The position numbers and the translations under genes were made by a program. Of a stretch of DNA of 64,000 nucleotides, positions 23,369 to 32,713 are shown piece after piece. Each line of letters opens with the position of its first letter. Position 1 is the stretch's first letter. Under the pieces are notes generated by a model. That model was not told where the DNA came from and did no database searches. It saw nothing but the letters and a program-made list of their open reading frames with translations. This stretch comes from Paenibacillus durus (GTDB lineage Bacteria > Bacillota > Bacilli > Paenibacillales > Paenibacillaceae): the NCBI RefSeq assembly GCF_000756615.1, contig NZ_CP009288.1:2294001-2358000 (forward strand). Reading direction: 5' to 3'.

Positions 23369-25039
23369 ATGCTAGCCATCGTTTCCATCATGGTTACCTT
23401 GCTGCTCGTTTTGCTGCTGGTGCGTCCAGCGGGCTTATATATCGCCAAGGTGTTTGATTATGACAAGACAGGATTAGACCGATTTTTCGGACCTATTGAA
23501 AAAGTGATTTTTGCCATTGGAGGAATCAGGCAGGAAAATCAGACATGGAAAAACTACGCCGCTGCACTGCTCGTCAGCAACACCGTGATGATCGCTTTGG
23601 TCTACGTGATTTTTCGGACACAAGGTTATCTGCCGCTTAATCCGACTCATGTTCCCAATATGGAGCCAAGGCTCGCGATTAATGCGGCCATTAGTTTTAT
23701 GACCACAACGAATCTGCAGCATTATAGCGGCGAAAGCGGCATGTCCTACTTATCGCAAATGATCGCCGTCGTATTTATGATGTTTGTAGCTCCAGCGTCC
23801 GGGCTTGCGGTATGCATCGCATTTATCCGTGGACTTGCCGGGAAACCGTTCGGGAACTTTTTTGTTGATTTGATCCGTTCCATTACGCGCATCTTGCTGC
23901 CAGTTGCTTTTGTGATGGCGTTTGTGTTTATCGCCCTTGGCGTGCCCCAGACACTGGAACCGAACGCGATTGCCCATACACTTTCGGGGGCGGAGCAGTC
24001 CATAGCCCGAGGTCCGATCGGCTCATTTCTGTCGATTAAGCAGCTTGGCAATAACGGCGGCGGATTTGTAGGGGCGAACTCCGCGCATCCATTCGAGAAC
24101 CCTGACGCCATTAGCAATTTTCTGCAGATTTTGCTGATGCTGCTGATTCCGGCCGCAATGCCGTTTGCTTATGGCAAGATCGTCGGGAATGCTAAGCAGG
24201 GCCGCGTATTATTTGTATCTATGGCCTTGCTCTTCATCATTCTGCTTAGCGCATCGCTAGGCGCAGAATATGCGGGCAGCCCGGCTCTGAATGCTCTGGG
24301 CATCGACCACAGCCAGGGAAGCATGGAAGGTAAGGAAGTGCGGTTCGGTGCGGCGCAGTCCTCCTTGTATTCCGTTGTAACTACCGCTACGGAGACGGGG
24401 GCCGTTAATACGATGCATGATACCCTGACTCCAATTGCCGGCTTGGTTGCCATTGCCAATATGATGCTTAACACTGTATTTGGCGGCGCTGGCGCCGGAC
24501 TCTTACATGTACTGATGTATGCCATCATTGGGGTGTTTTTATCGGGTTTGATGGTCGGACGGACACCGGAGTTCCTGGGCAAAAAAATAGAAGGCAAGGA
24601 AATGAAGCTCATCGCACTGACGATGCTCATCACTCCTTTTCTTGTATTAGTGCCTACTGCCCTGGCTGTTTTTAGCCATGCGGACACCCTTTCCAATCCG
24701 GGATACCACGGGCTGACACAAGCCATGTATGAATTTACCTCGTCAGCGGCAAACAACGGTTCCGGGTTCGAAGGATTGGGAGACAATACAGCCTTCTGGA
24801 ATATTTCTACGGGGATTGTCATGTACGTGGGACGATTCTTCCCGTTCATTACGATGCTGGCTGTTGCAGGGTCTCTGGCAGCTAAAAAATCAGTAGTGGA
24901 AACGATGGGCACCTTCCGAACAGATACGGGATTATTTGCAGTAGTGTTTCTCGCCGCTGTGCTGATCGTCGGAGCATTAACATTTTTCCCGGGCCTTGTA
25001 CTCGGTCCTATTGCAGAGCAGTTAACCTTGAAGCCTTAA
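23369..25039 (+). CDS. kdpA: KdpA, K+-binding and pore subunit
   Basis: 556 residues, the normal length, with ten predicted helices. It belongs to the superfamily of K+ transporters and forms the selectivity filter of the Kdp ATPase. Conserved segments include AAISFMTTTNLQHYSGESG, SFLSIKQLGNNGGGFVGANSAHPFENP, VTTATETGAVNTMHD and FTSSAANNGSGFEGLGDNT, the four filter regions. No defect is seen. It lies in the order F-A-B-C. Confidence 0.96.
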   Translation: MLAIVSIMVTLLLVLLLVRPAGLYIAKVFDYDKTGLDRFFGPIEKVIFAIGGIRQENQTWKNYAAALLVSNTVMIALVYVIFRTQGYLPLNPTHVPNMEPRLAINAAISFMTTTNLQHYSGESGMSYLSQMIAVVFMMFVAPASGLAVCIAFIRGLAGKPFGNFFVDLIRSITRILLPVAFVMAFVFIALGVPQTLEPNAIAHTLSGAEQSIARGPIGSFLSIKQLGNNGGGFVGANSAHPFENPDAISNFLQILLMLLIPAAMPFAYGKIVGNAKQGRVLFVSMALLFIILLSASLGAEYAGSPALNALGIDHSQGSMEGKEVRFGAAQSSLYSVVTTATETGAVNTMHDTLTPIAGLVAIANMMLNTVFGGAGAGLLHVLMYAIIGVFLSGLMVGRTPEFLGKKIEGKEMKLIALTMLITPFLVLVPTALAVFSHADTLSNPGYHGLTQAMYEFTSSAANNGSGFEGLGDNTAFWNISTGIVMYVGRFFPFITMLAVAGSLAAKKSVVETMGTFRTDTGLFAVVFLAAVLIVGALTFFPGLVLGPIAEQLTLKP

Positions 25040-25066
25040 ACTAGGAAGGAAGGGAGGAAGCAGACC

Positions 25067-27094
25067 ATGAATCAGAAAAAATCCGCTTTAAGCAGAGAAA
25101 TTATGCAGAATGCGATTAAGGAATCCTTCTTGAAGCTTGATCCGAGAGTGATGATCCGCAATCCGATTATGTTCGTGGTCGAAGTTGGTTTTATCATCAC
25201 CTTGTTGTTGACCTTTGTGCCGGGCGCATTTGGAGGAGCTACCCCAAGATGGTTTAATTTAGTTGTATCGGTTATTCTGCTGTTTACCGTGCTATTTGCG
25301 AACTTTGCCGAGGCGCTTGCCGAAGGACGGGGCAAAGCGCAAGCCGATTCCCTGAAAAGAACGAAAAAAGAGATTACAGCCAATAAAATCACGGGAAATG
25401 GAGTCAAGACGGTTTCCTCCACGGATCTGCGCAAAGGGGATGTTGTGCTTGTCTCTCAAGGAGAATCGATCCCCGGCGACGGCGAAGTCATCGAAGGACT
25501 TGCTTCAGTCGATGAATCCGCCATTACTGGCGAATCCGCGCCGGTCATCAAAGAAGCGGGCGGTGATTTCAGTTCGGTTACCGGCGGTACCCGCGTCATC
25601 AGCGATCAGATTAAGGTGCGTATTACAAGCGATCCCGGCGAATCGTTTCTTGACCGGATGATCTCTTTGGTTGAAGGTGCCAAAAGACAAAAGACGCCGA
25701 ACGAAATCGCCTTAACGACGGTTCTCACCAGTTTGACGCTGATTTTTCTCATTGTGGTGGTCACGCTTCCGTTCTTTGGCGCTTATTTGAATATAGAAAT
25801 CGAGGTCCCTATGCTTGTTGCTTTGCTGGTATGTCTCATTCCGACTACCATCGGCGGACTGCTGTCGGCGATCGGTATTGCCGGAATGGACCGGGTAACC
25901 CGATTTAATGTACTTGCCATGTCCGGTAAAGCTGTGGAGGCGGCGGGAGATATCAATACGATCATTTTGGACAAAACAGGCACGATAACGTACGGGAACC
26001 GGATGGCCAGCGAATTTATTCCGGTTGGCACCGAGACTGTGGCTGATGTTGCGGAGTGGGCCGCTATTAGTTCTGTGAAGGACGAGACCCCGGAAGGCCG
26101 GTCGGTTCTGGAACTGATTAAGCAGCAGGGCCTTTCTTATGAAGCGGGGCTTGCAGATGGCGGCGAGTTTGTGGAATTTAAAGCGGAGACCCGAATGAGC
26201 GGGATCGACCTGAAGGATGGCCGCAAGGTACGCAAGGGTGCGGTGGATGCGATCAAAAAATGGGTAGCCGCGCAGGGGGGAGCCGTTCCGGCAGACCTTG
26301 ATAAGAATAGCGACAGCGTGGCTTCCGCTGGCGGAACCCCTCTTGCCGTTGCAGTGGATAACCGTATCTATGGGATTATTTATTTAAAGGATACGGTTAA
26401 GCCCGGTATGCGTGAACGTTTCGAGCAGATGCGCCAAATGGGCATCAAGTCGATTATGTGTACGGGCGACAACCCGCTGACGGCTGCCACGATTGCTCGG
26501 GAAGCAGGTGTGGATGATTTTATCGCGGAAAGCAAACCGGAAGACAAGATCGCCGTTATCCGCCGGGAGCAGGCGCAAGGCAAGCTGGTGGCCATGACCG
26601 GAGACGGGACGAACGACGCTCCGGCTCTGGCCCAGGCGGATGTGGGCATAGCTATGAACAGCGGCACGGTAGCAGCCAAGGAAGCGGCCAACATGGTAGA
26701 TCTGGATTCCGACCCTTCCAAGATCATTGAAGTTGTTGCGATTGGCAAGCAATTGCTGATGACCAGAGGCGCGTTGACCACCTTCAGCATTGCCAACGAT
26801 ATTGCGAAATACTTCGCTATTATTCCCGCCTTGTTTATGATAGCCATTCCGGAGATGGATGTGCTGAACGTCATGAAGCTGGGTTCCCCGATGTCGGCGA
26901 TAATATCCGCGCTTATTTTTAACGCGATCATTATTCCGCTGCTGATCCCGCTGTCCATGAAAGGTGTGGCATACAAGCCGGTTAGTTCGGCGCGATTATT
27001 AAGCCGTAATTTGTTTGTATACGGTATGGGTGGAGTAATTGTGCCTTTTGCCGGAATCAAGATCATTGACCTCTTGGTGCATTTGTGGGTATAA
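25067..27094 (+). CDS. kdpB: KdpB, P-type ATPase subunit
   Basis: 675 residues. It hydrolyses ATP for high-affinity K+ uptake. The phosphorylated Asp is Asp302 in ILDKTGTITYGNR; the actuator motif is VDESAITGESAPV and the P-domain hinge is MTGDGTNDAPALAQADVGIAM. KAVEAAGDINT precedes the DKTGT site. The serine (TGES) used in inhibitory phosphorylation of KdpB is present. GGGAGGAAG precedes the start; 27 bases separate it from kdpA. Confidence 0.97.
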   Translation: MNQKKSALSREIMQNAIKESFLKLDPRVMIRNPIMFVVEVGFIITLLLTFVPGAFGGATPRWFNLVVSVILLFTVLFANFAEALAEGRGKAQADSLKRTKKEITANKITGNGVKTVSSTDLRKGDVVLVSQGESIPGDGEVIEGLASVDESAITGESAPVIKEAGGDFSSVTGGTRVISDQIKVRITSDPGESFLDRMISLVEGAKRQKTPNEIALTTVLTSLTLIFLIVVVTLPFFGAYLNIEIEVPMLVALLVCLIPTTIGGLLSAIGIAGMDRVTRFNVLAMSGKAVEAAGDINTIILDKTGTITYGNRMASEFIPVGTETVADVAEWAAISSVKDETPEGRSVLELIKQQGLSYEAGLADGGEFVEFKAETRMSGIDLKDGRKVRKGAVDAIKKWVAAQGGAVPADLDKNSDSVASAGGTPLAVAVDNRIYGIIYLKDTVKPGMRERFEQMRQMGIKSIMCTGDNPLTAATIAREAGVDDFIAESKPEDKIAVIRREQAQGKLVAMTGDGTNDAPALAQADVGIAMNSGTVAAKEAANMVDLDSDPSKIIEVVAIGKQLLMTRGALTTFSIANDIAKYFAIIPALFMIAIPEMDVLNVMKLGSPMSAIISALIFNAIIIPLLIPLSMKGVAYKPVSSARLLSRNLFVYGMGGVIVPFAGIKIIDLLVHLWV

Positions 27095-27115
27095 ATTAGG
27101 AAAGGATGAACTTGG

Positions 27116-27688
27116 ATGAGGTTAGTTGCTGCAAGTCTTCGTACAAGTTTAATGCTCATGGTGTTATGCGGGCTTCTCTATAATTTGAGCGTGACCGGGA
27201 TTGCGCAGCTTGTGTGGCCGAAGCAAGCCGGCGGCAGTCTGGTCTATAACGGCAATGGAGATGTGATTGGCTCAGCGTTGATCGGTCAATCTTTTACGGA
27301 TTTAAAGTTTTTTCAGGGGCGTGTATCGAGCATTGATTATCATGCGGAAGGTTCAGGCTCTCCCAATTTTGCGCCTTCGAACCCCGACTTGCTGAATCGT
27401 GTAAAGCAATCGGTGGAGGATTGGCGGAAAAATAATCCAGATGTTCCTATCAGTCAGCTTCCTGTAGACCTGATTACGAATTCGGGTTCCGGATTAGACC
27501 CCGATATCAGTCCTGAAGCTGCTAAAGTTCAAATTCCGCGAATCAGCAAGCTTACCGGGATTCCTCCCCAAGAACTGGAATCGCTTGTAAATGAACATAC
27601 CGAGGGAAGGAAGCTGAGTTTTCTGGGCGAACCTGCCGTGAACGTGTTGAAGTTGAATATTGCTTTGGAAAAGTTGATTGCCCATTAA
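27116..27688 (+). CDS. kdpC: KdpC, K+-transporting ATPase subunit C
   Basis: 190 residues with one N-terminal transmembrane helix and an extracytoplasmic domain. Family marks are ALIGQSFTDLKFFQGRVSS, LITNSGSGLDPDISPEAAK and IPRISKLTGIPPQELESLVNEHTEGR. It completes the KdpFABC complex. An AGGATGA site precedes it. A hairpin follows before the KdpD-like gene, so the two may be partly separate transcripts. Confidence 0.95.
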   Translation: MRLVAASLRTSLMLMVLCGLLYNLSVTGIAQLVWPKQAGGSLVYNGNGDVIGSALIGQSFTDLKFFQGRVSSIDYHAEGSGSPNFAPSNPDLLNRVKQSVEDWRKNNPDVPISQLPVDLITNSGSGLDPDISPEAAKVQIPRISKLTGIPPQELESLVNEHTEGRKLSFLGEPAVNVLKLNIALEKLIAH

Positions 27689-27705
27689 GCAAACTTGAGA
27701 CGAAT

Positions 27706-27730
27706 CCCTGCTCAAATTATTTGAGCAGGG
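27706..27730. repeat. Perfect hairpin between kdpC and the KdpD-like gene
   Basis: CCCTGCTCAAA (27706-27716), loop TTA, TTTGAGCAGGG (27720-27730). An 11-bp stem, but no T-tract follows; it could limit read-through or protect the kdpC message end. Confidence 0.6.
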
Positions 27731-27797
27731 CGCTTCCATTTCCAACGAAGAAATAATTCGCGTGAGGAGAGCGCTGTATAGCCGGGGAGGATTTACT

Positions 27798-30128
27798 GTG
27801 GAAAATTTTAAACGAAAATCGCCGGAAGAAATTTTATATTCGATTTATCAGATTCACCGCGGCAGATTGAAGGTCTACATTGGACCCGTCAGCGGTTCGG
27901 GGAAAACGTACCATATGCTGAGGGAAGGGCATTCGCTGAAGCAGCAGGGAATTGATGTTGTCATTTGCGCGGTTTCGACGATGCAGCGGCCAGAGACCAT
28001 TGAACAAGTCGGAGATTTGGAAAGAATACCAAGCATTCATTGGATGAAAGATGGCGTTGAACAGAAAGATTTGAATATGGATGCGCTATTGAAGCGCAAC
28101 CCTGAGGTTGTTTTGGTTGATGAGCTGGCACACCGGAACCGAAAGGAAGCGGAGCATCCGACAAGGCTTGAAGATATAAAAATTTTGCTCGATCAAGGCA
28201 TCAGTGTCATCACGACCATTAATGTCTACGAACTGGAAGGGGTGACGGAGCTTGCCCGGAAACTGACCGGCATTAAAGTTACAGAGACGGTCCCTGCGGA
28301 TACATTGGAACTTGCCGATGAGGTGCGGCTGATCGATGTAACTCCTGAAACCCTTCTGGAACGCTTGTCGGCGGGGCAGATGGGGAATCAGCATCCCGCT
28401 CTGTTCAAGCGCGGAAATTTGGGTATCCTTCGTGAATTAGCGCTGCGCCAGGTGGCCGGGGATGTGAATGATTCACTGGAAAAGCACCGGGAAGAAGAGG
28501 GCTTGCTTGGACCATCGGGAGCGACAGAACGGATTCTGGTGTCTGTGCAGTACCATTGGAACGGCTCCATTTATGTGCGCAGAGGCCAGCAGATTGCCAA
28601 ACGGTTAAATGGGGATTTGATGATTGTCTCGTTCGTTAACCCGAACAAACCTTTATCCAAAGAAGCGGCAGCGTTTAAACACTCCATCATCCAACTGGTT
28701 AAAAAAGTGGAGGGCGTATTCGAAGAGGTTCCGCTCGTTTCCCGCAGGGCCTTGCCTCGGAAATTGGTGAATTATGCCGTAGAACACAATGTGACGAGAA
28801 TCGTGATGGGACATTCCAAACAAAGCGTTTGGCAGGAAATCTGGAAAGGTTCTGTTGTGAACGGGCTGCTCAAACGAATCCGTAATGTGGATCTTTTTTT
28901 CGTTGCCGACCGGGCGGAACAAGATGGAGAACGAATTCTTCCCGCAAGGAGCAGCAAGCAAAAAGACCATGACCCTTACCACAGACTAACCAGCCAAGAA
29001 GTTGAAAGGCAAATACAGAAGATCAAAAGAGGCAAGTTTAAAGTTTATATCGGCGCCGCGCCGGGAGTAGGCAAAACGTATACAATGCTGCGGGAAGGAA
29101 ATGATTTGCTTAAAAAAGGAATTGATGTTGTTCTTGGTCTTCTGGAAACCCACGGCCGTGAAGAAACGAAGGCACAGATCGGGGCTTTATCTATAATCCC
29201 GCGCTCGCAAATCGCGTATCGTGGAGCTATATTGGAAGAAATGGATCTTGAAGCCATCTTGCAGCGCAACCCGGAAGTCGTTCTCATTGATGAGCTGGCT
29301 CATACCAATGTACCGGGCAGCAAAAATAAGAAGAGGTATGAGGATGTTATCGAAGTTCTGAACGCAGGCATATCCGTCATTTCCACCATGAACGTCCAGC
29401 ATTTGGAGAGCTTGAACGATGCGGTGGAGCAAATTACCGGAATCCGTGTCAAGGAAACGGTTCCCGACCACATGCTGCGGCTCGCGGATGAAGTGCAATT
29501 GATTGATGTTGCGCCAAAGTCATTGCAGCAGCGCATGAAGGAAGGGAAAATATATGCAATGGACAAGGTGGATCAAGCGCTCAATTCCTTTTTTAAGACC
29601 GGTAATCTGATCGCCCTGCGGGAACTGGCGTTAAGAGAACTTGCGGATGATGTGGATGAACGGCTGGAGTCCCTAGACAGAAAGGATTCATTTAGGGGAC
29701 CTTGGCGCAGGAAGGAAACGATATTTGTCGGCGTGACCACAAGCTGCAATGCGGAAAGGTTGATCCGCAGAGGGTTTCGCATCGCCTATCGGCTGAAGGC
29801 CGCCTGGTATGTGATGTATGTCCAGAAAGGGACGGAAGTACCTGAAAACTTGAGCAAAAGAATCGATACGCTGAGAGAACTGACAACCCGTTTGGGAGGA
29901 ACTTTCGAGCTGCAGTATGCGGAACACGACAAGGAGGTAGCTTCTATTTTACTGGATAAAGCCAATGAATATGCCGGCACTCAAATGATTGTCGGACAGT
30001 CCCATAGGAGATTTTGGGATAAATTGCGGAATGGTTCCATTGTGAAAACGATTCTTCGCCACGCGAGGCACATGGATGTATTGATTGTATCTGATTTTGA
30101 TCCGAATGTTCGAATGATAAAAAGTTGA
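27798..30128 (+). CDS. Tandemly duplicated KdpD sensor/USP protein without kinase domain
   Basis: 776 residues from the GTG at 27798 (GGGGAGG, 27784-27790). Two complete modules stand in tandem: KdpD N-terminal ATPase-like domain (about 20-235 and 405-610), each followed by a universal-stress-protein domain (about 240-375 and 625-775). No transmembrane helices, HisKA or HATPase domain follow, unlike canonical KdpD. The second module is conventional (Walker A GAAPGVGKT at 419-427, DELAHTNVPG, STMNVQHLES). The first has diverged: GPVSGSGKT at 29-37, DELAHRNRKE, TTINVYELEG. Short KdpD-N/USP proteins near kdp genes are known in several phyla; a doubled one is unusual. It probably controls Kdp activity or expression. 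Confidence 0.85.
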   Translation: MENFKRKSPEEILYSIYQIHRGRLKVYIGPVSGSGKTYHMLREGHSLKQQGIDVVICAVSTMQRPETIEQVGDLERIPSIHWMKDGVEQKDLNMDALLKRNPEVVLVDELAHRNRKEAEHPTRLEDIKILLDQGISVITTINVYELEGVTELARKLTGIKVTETVPADTLELADEVRLIDVTPETLLERLSAGQMGNQHPALFKRGNLGILRELALRQVAGDVNDSLEKHREEEGLLGPSGATERILVSVQYHWNGSIYVRRGQQIAKRLNGDLMIVSFVNPNKPLSKEAAAFKHSIIQLVKKVEGVFEEVPLVSRRALPRKLVNYAVEHNVTRIVMGHSKQSVWQEIWKGSVVNGLLKRIRNVDLFFVADRAEQDGERILPARSSKQKDHDPYHRLTSQEVERQIQKIKRGKFKVYIGAAPGVGKTYTMLREGNDLLKKGIDVVLGLLETHGREETKAQIGALSIIPRSQIAYRGAILEEMDLEAILQRNPEVVLIDELAHTNVPGSKNKKRYEDVIEVLNAGISVISTMNVQHLESLNDAVEQITGIRVKETVPDHMLRLADEVQLIDVAPKSLQQRMKEGKIYAMDKVDQALNSFFKTGNLIALRELALRELADDVDERLESLDRKDSFRGPWRRKETIFVGVTTSCNAERLIRRGFRIAYRLKAAWYVMYVQKGTEVPENLSKRIDTLRELTTRLGGTFELQYAEHDKEVASILLDKANEYAGTQMIVGQSHRRFWDKLRNGSIVKTILRHARHMDVLIVSDFDPNVRMIKS

Positions 30129-30148
30129 TTAAAATGGAGTGAAGAGGC

Positions 30149-30703
30149 TTGCATGTTGGAACTCAAATCATTGAAACCGCCAGGCTTACGTTAAGGCCGT
30201 TTATTTTGCAGGATGCAGACAGTATGCATCAGAACTGGATTAGCGATTCCGAAGTTCAGTGGAACTACGGTGAACCTGCTTATGAAGATCTCGTCTCGGT
30301 TAAAGAATTGCTGGAGAAATGGGTTGCATCCTACTCTCGAAGCGAGTTTTACAGATGGGCTATTATCCTTAAAGACAATGAGGAGTGCATCGGACAAATT
30401 GCCTTTTGCAGCGTTGATGAACAGCACCATTTTGCGGATATTGAATACTGTATTGGAAGGTTATACCAGAACAAAGGATATGCCAGCGAGGCGTTGGCAG
30501 CGGTAATCCAATTTACATTTAAGCAAACCGGGTTAAACAGGCTTCAAGCTTTTCATCGCGGCAGAAATGTCCCTTCGGCAAAGGTGCTGCAAAAAGCTCA
30601 AATGAGATATGAAGGAACTTTAAAGCATAGCTATTATTACAGCGAGTCGGATGAATACGACGACAGAGTGTATTATGGCATTACAAAAAAGGATCTTTTT
30701 TGA
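30149..30703 (+). CDS. RimJ/RimL-type GNAT acetyltransferase
   Basis: 184 residues from a TTG at 30149 with GGAG upstream. Typical features are IIETARLTLRPFILQDADSM at the start, GQIAFCSVDEQHHFADIEYCIG and the acetyl-CoA loop YQNKGYASEAL, then VPSAKVLQKAQMRYEG. The family acetylates N-terminal amines of ribosomal proteins or small amines such as antibiotics and polyamines; the target here is unknown. It is 20 bases after the KdpD-like gene but shows no functional link. Confidence 0.88.
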   Translation: MHVGTQIIETARLTLRPFILQDADSMHQNWISDSEVQWNYGEPAYEDLVSVKELLEKWVASYSRSEFYRWAIILKDNEECIGQIAFCSVDEQHHFADIEYCIGRLYQNKGYASEALAAVIQFTFKQTGLNRLQAFHRGRNVPSAKVLQKAQMRYEGTLKHSYYYSESDEYDDRVYYGITKKDLF

Positions 30704-30780
30704 CCCTACTTACCAGCTGAAATTCAGCGGGTTTATGAAATTGCTACCGCAGCAGTTTTGTAAACCTTTTTTAGAGTCAA

Positions 30781-31268
30781 TTGTTGTTAAAAATCTGGTT
30801 ATATAAACCGATACCCTTTTCTGTGAAGTTAAAAATCTATATGGAACTGAATAACGAAGAAGCCTTAAATGAAATTATTGAATATGTATCAATGGATAAT
30901 AGATTTGGCAAAATAGGCATGGTAGGCTACAGTTTTGGCGGATATTTGGTTGCAAGATCATCAAATTTATTCCTCACTTCAACGAAGTATTTTCTGCGCT
31001 GTCAAACAAGAAGGGCACCGAGTTGCAGGAGTTCATTGACAATATGACGATGGAAGGGCATGCCTCCAAAATTGTCTGTTCACTTTTAGTAAACCATGGG
31101 ATGCCTGATCCCCTGTTCAGCGCTGGAGGGGTTGAAAAAATATACAATGAAGCCCGATCGACGGATAAAACATTAAAGCTCTGGAAAGACGGCAATCATT
31201 GTGTCACAAATCATGCAACTGAAACGATAACCATGTTTGCAGATTTCTTCATGGACAGATTGAAATAG
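30781..31268 (+). pseudogene. Decayed alpha/beta hydrolase (FrsA/DUF1100-like)
   Basis: The first frame carries IGMVGYSFGGYLVAR, a nucleophile elbow (G-x-S-x-G as GYSFGG); near 30955 the homology shifts to another frame (KIIKFIPHFNEVFSALSNKK) that continues to DGNHCVTNHATETITMFADFF, which holds the catalytic His. The N-terminal 150 or so residues and the segment around the Asp are missing or damaged. It is a paralogue of the intact frame just downstream. The gap 30704-30780 holds no gene. Confidence 0.65.
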
Positions 31269-31301
31269 AATGTCTATATCTGGCCTGCGGGAGGGAGAGC
31301 A

Positions 31302-32315
31302 ATGGTTCATTTAACTTTAAAGGAAAAATTTGCATTTAAGTTTATTTTTAATGAGGGCAGGGTTTATCACCGATGGTATGGAAGATTTTTATCCTTCGGA
31401 ATAGATTATGGGAGATTGAGAAGAGTAGTGGCAAGGGTGCCTAACTGGCTGAATTGGTGCGAGCAATGGACTAATGAAGGCGATGCACTTTTTAAAAAGG
31501 CTGAGGAAGCTTTAGATAAAGGAAATAGGGTAAAGGCACGGGCATTGTTCCATGAAGCCACAGGCTGCTACCATGTCGGTCAGCATGTGTTTTTTATTGA
31601 CAGCAGTCAAAAGGAAAAAACACAGAAAAAAGCCAGAAAAAGCTATCAAAGAGCTATAAGCCTATACGATGAAAAGGAAAGGCCCATACGTATTGATGTG
31701 CCCTTTAACGGTGTGAAAATTCCGGGATATTTGAGGCTTTCGACAGTGCCTGACAGCCCGCTTATTATATTTGTAAACGGGATGGATAACATCAAAGAGG
31801 CTGAGGGGAACTCACAGGGAAATTTATTTAAACAGAATGGGTTTAACTATTTTACATTCGACGGGCCGGGTCAAGGCGAACTGTGGAAAGATATGAAATT
31901 CGATGTAAAAGAATATCATAAAGCAGTAACGGCGGTCATCGACTGGTTCGAACAGCATCAGATCTACGGAATAGACATGGGAAGAATCGGCCTTATAGGT
32001 TTCAGCTTGGGTGGATATCTGGCGCCGATGTGTGCGGCATATGATAAGCGGGTAAAATGTGTGGTTGGGAATAGCGGACTTGTATTTGTCGGTGGATTAG
32101 AAGGGCTAAAGAAGCTTAATCCATTATGGCAGCGGGGCGTCACATATATGACCGGATGTGAGACGCTTGAACAGGCAGCAGCTCAATTTGACTGGGATAT
32201 TGAGCGTGATCCCGGCTTAAATGTACCTTTGCTATTCTATCATGCAGGGAAGGATGAGGTTTTTCCAGAAATTATAGATTGGTTTAAGAAAAAACTTAAA
32301 GAGAGACAGGGATGA
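31302..32315 (+). CDS. Alpha/beta hydrolase, apparently lacking the catalytic histidine segment
   Basis: 337 residues resembling the FrsA/DUF1100 and 2,6-dihydroxypseudooxynicotine-hydrolase-like esterases: helical N-terminal cap, oxyanion region FVNGMDN, FTFDGPGQGE, nucleophile elbow IGLIGFSLGGYLAP with Ser, and the Asp strand LLFYHAGKDEVFPE. Then the sequence runs straight into IIDWFKKKLKERQG and stops. Relatives have about 30-50 residues here carrying a G-x-H-C/N motif. The missing part is the catalytic His, so this looks like an in-frame deletion and probably an inactive or altered enzyme. Confidence 0.72.
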   Translation: MVHLTLKEKFAFKFIFNEGRVYHRWYGRFLSFGIDYGRLRRVVARVPNWLNWCEQWTNEGDALFKKAEEALDKGNRVKARALFHEATGCYHVGQHVFFIDSSQKEKTQKKARKSYQRAISLYDEKERPIRIDVPFNGVKIPGYLRLSTVPDSPLIIFVNGMDNIKEAEGNSQGNLFKQNGFNYFTFDGPGQGELWKDMKFDVKEYHKAVTAVIDWFEQHQIYGIDMGRIGLIGFSLGGYLAPMCAAYDKRVKCVVGNSGLVFVGGLEGLKKLNPLWQRGVTYMTGCETLEQAAAQFDWDIERDPGLNVPLLFYHAGKDEVFPEIIDWFKKKLKERQG

Positions 32316-32524
32316 GATAGGGGAATGATTCTTTTGTCAGCATATTTGGCTTGTTGGCAAAAATTCGGCTCACCAATTTTAGGTCCGTGCGGGCTTAACC
32401 CCTGTTAAGGTTGGAGTCCTCTCTACCGCATTACGTTGCTCATTTTTCCAAGGTATTTAAAGTGAAATTTGGATTTCCGCCATCCGCACTTCATCAAGGG
32501 TTGAAAATGACATGAATGATGCAT

Positions 32525-32563
32525 CCGCCGGGGAAGAATTCTTTCCCGGCGGTTTGTTTTTGT
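32525..32563 (+). terminator. Rho-independent terminator before the hybrid kinase
   Basis: CCGCCGGG (32525-32532) pairs with CCCGGCGG (32545-32552) around GAAGAATTCTTT, followed by TTTGTTTTTG. No gene lies in the remainder of 32316-32713. Confidence 0.8.
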
Positions 32564-32713
32564 TAAAATGCCAAGCTGCATTGGAGCTACAACCCCGCCT
32601 ATCCGCTTCTTTTTTTGCGGCAACCGCTTAGATTATTTTTTCGAAACCCGCTATACTTGAATCTATAGTTGCTTTAATAAATTGTCACATGCTTGCTGAG
32701 GAGGGGCTCCCTT

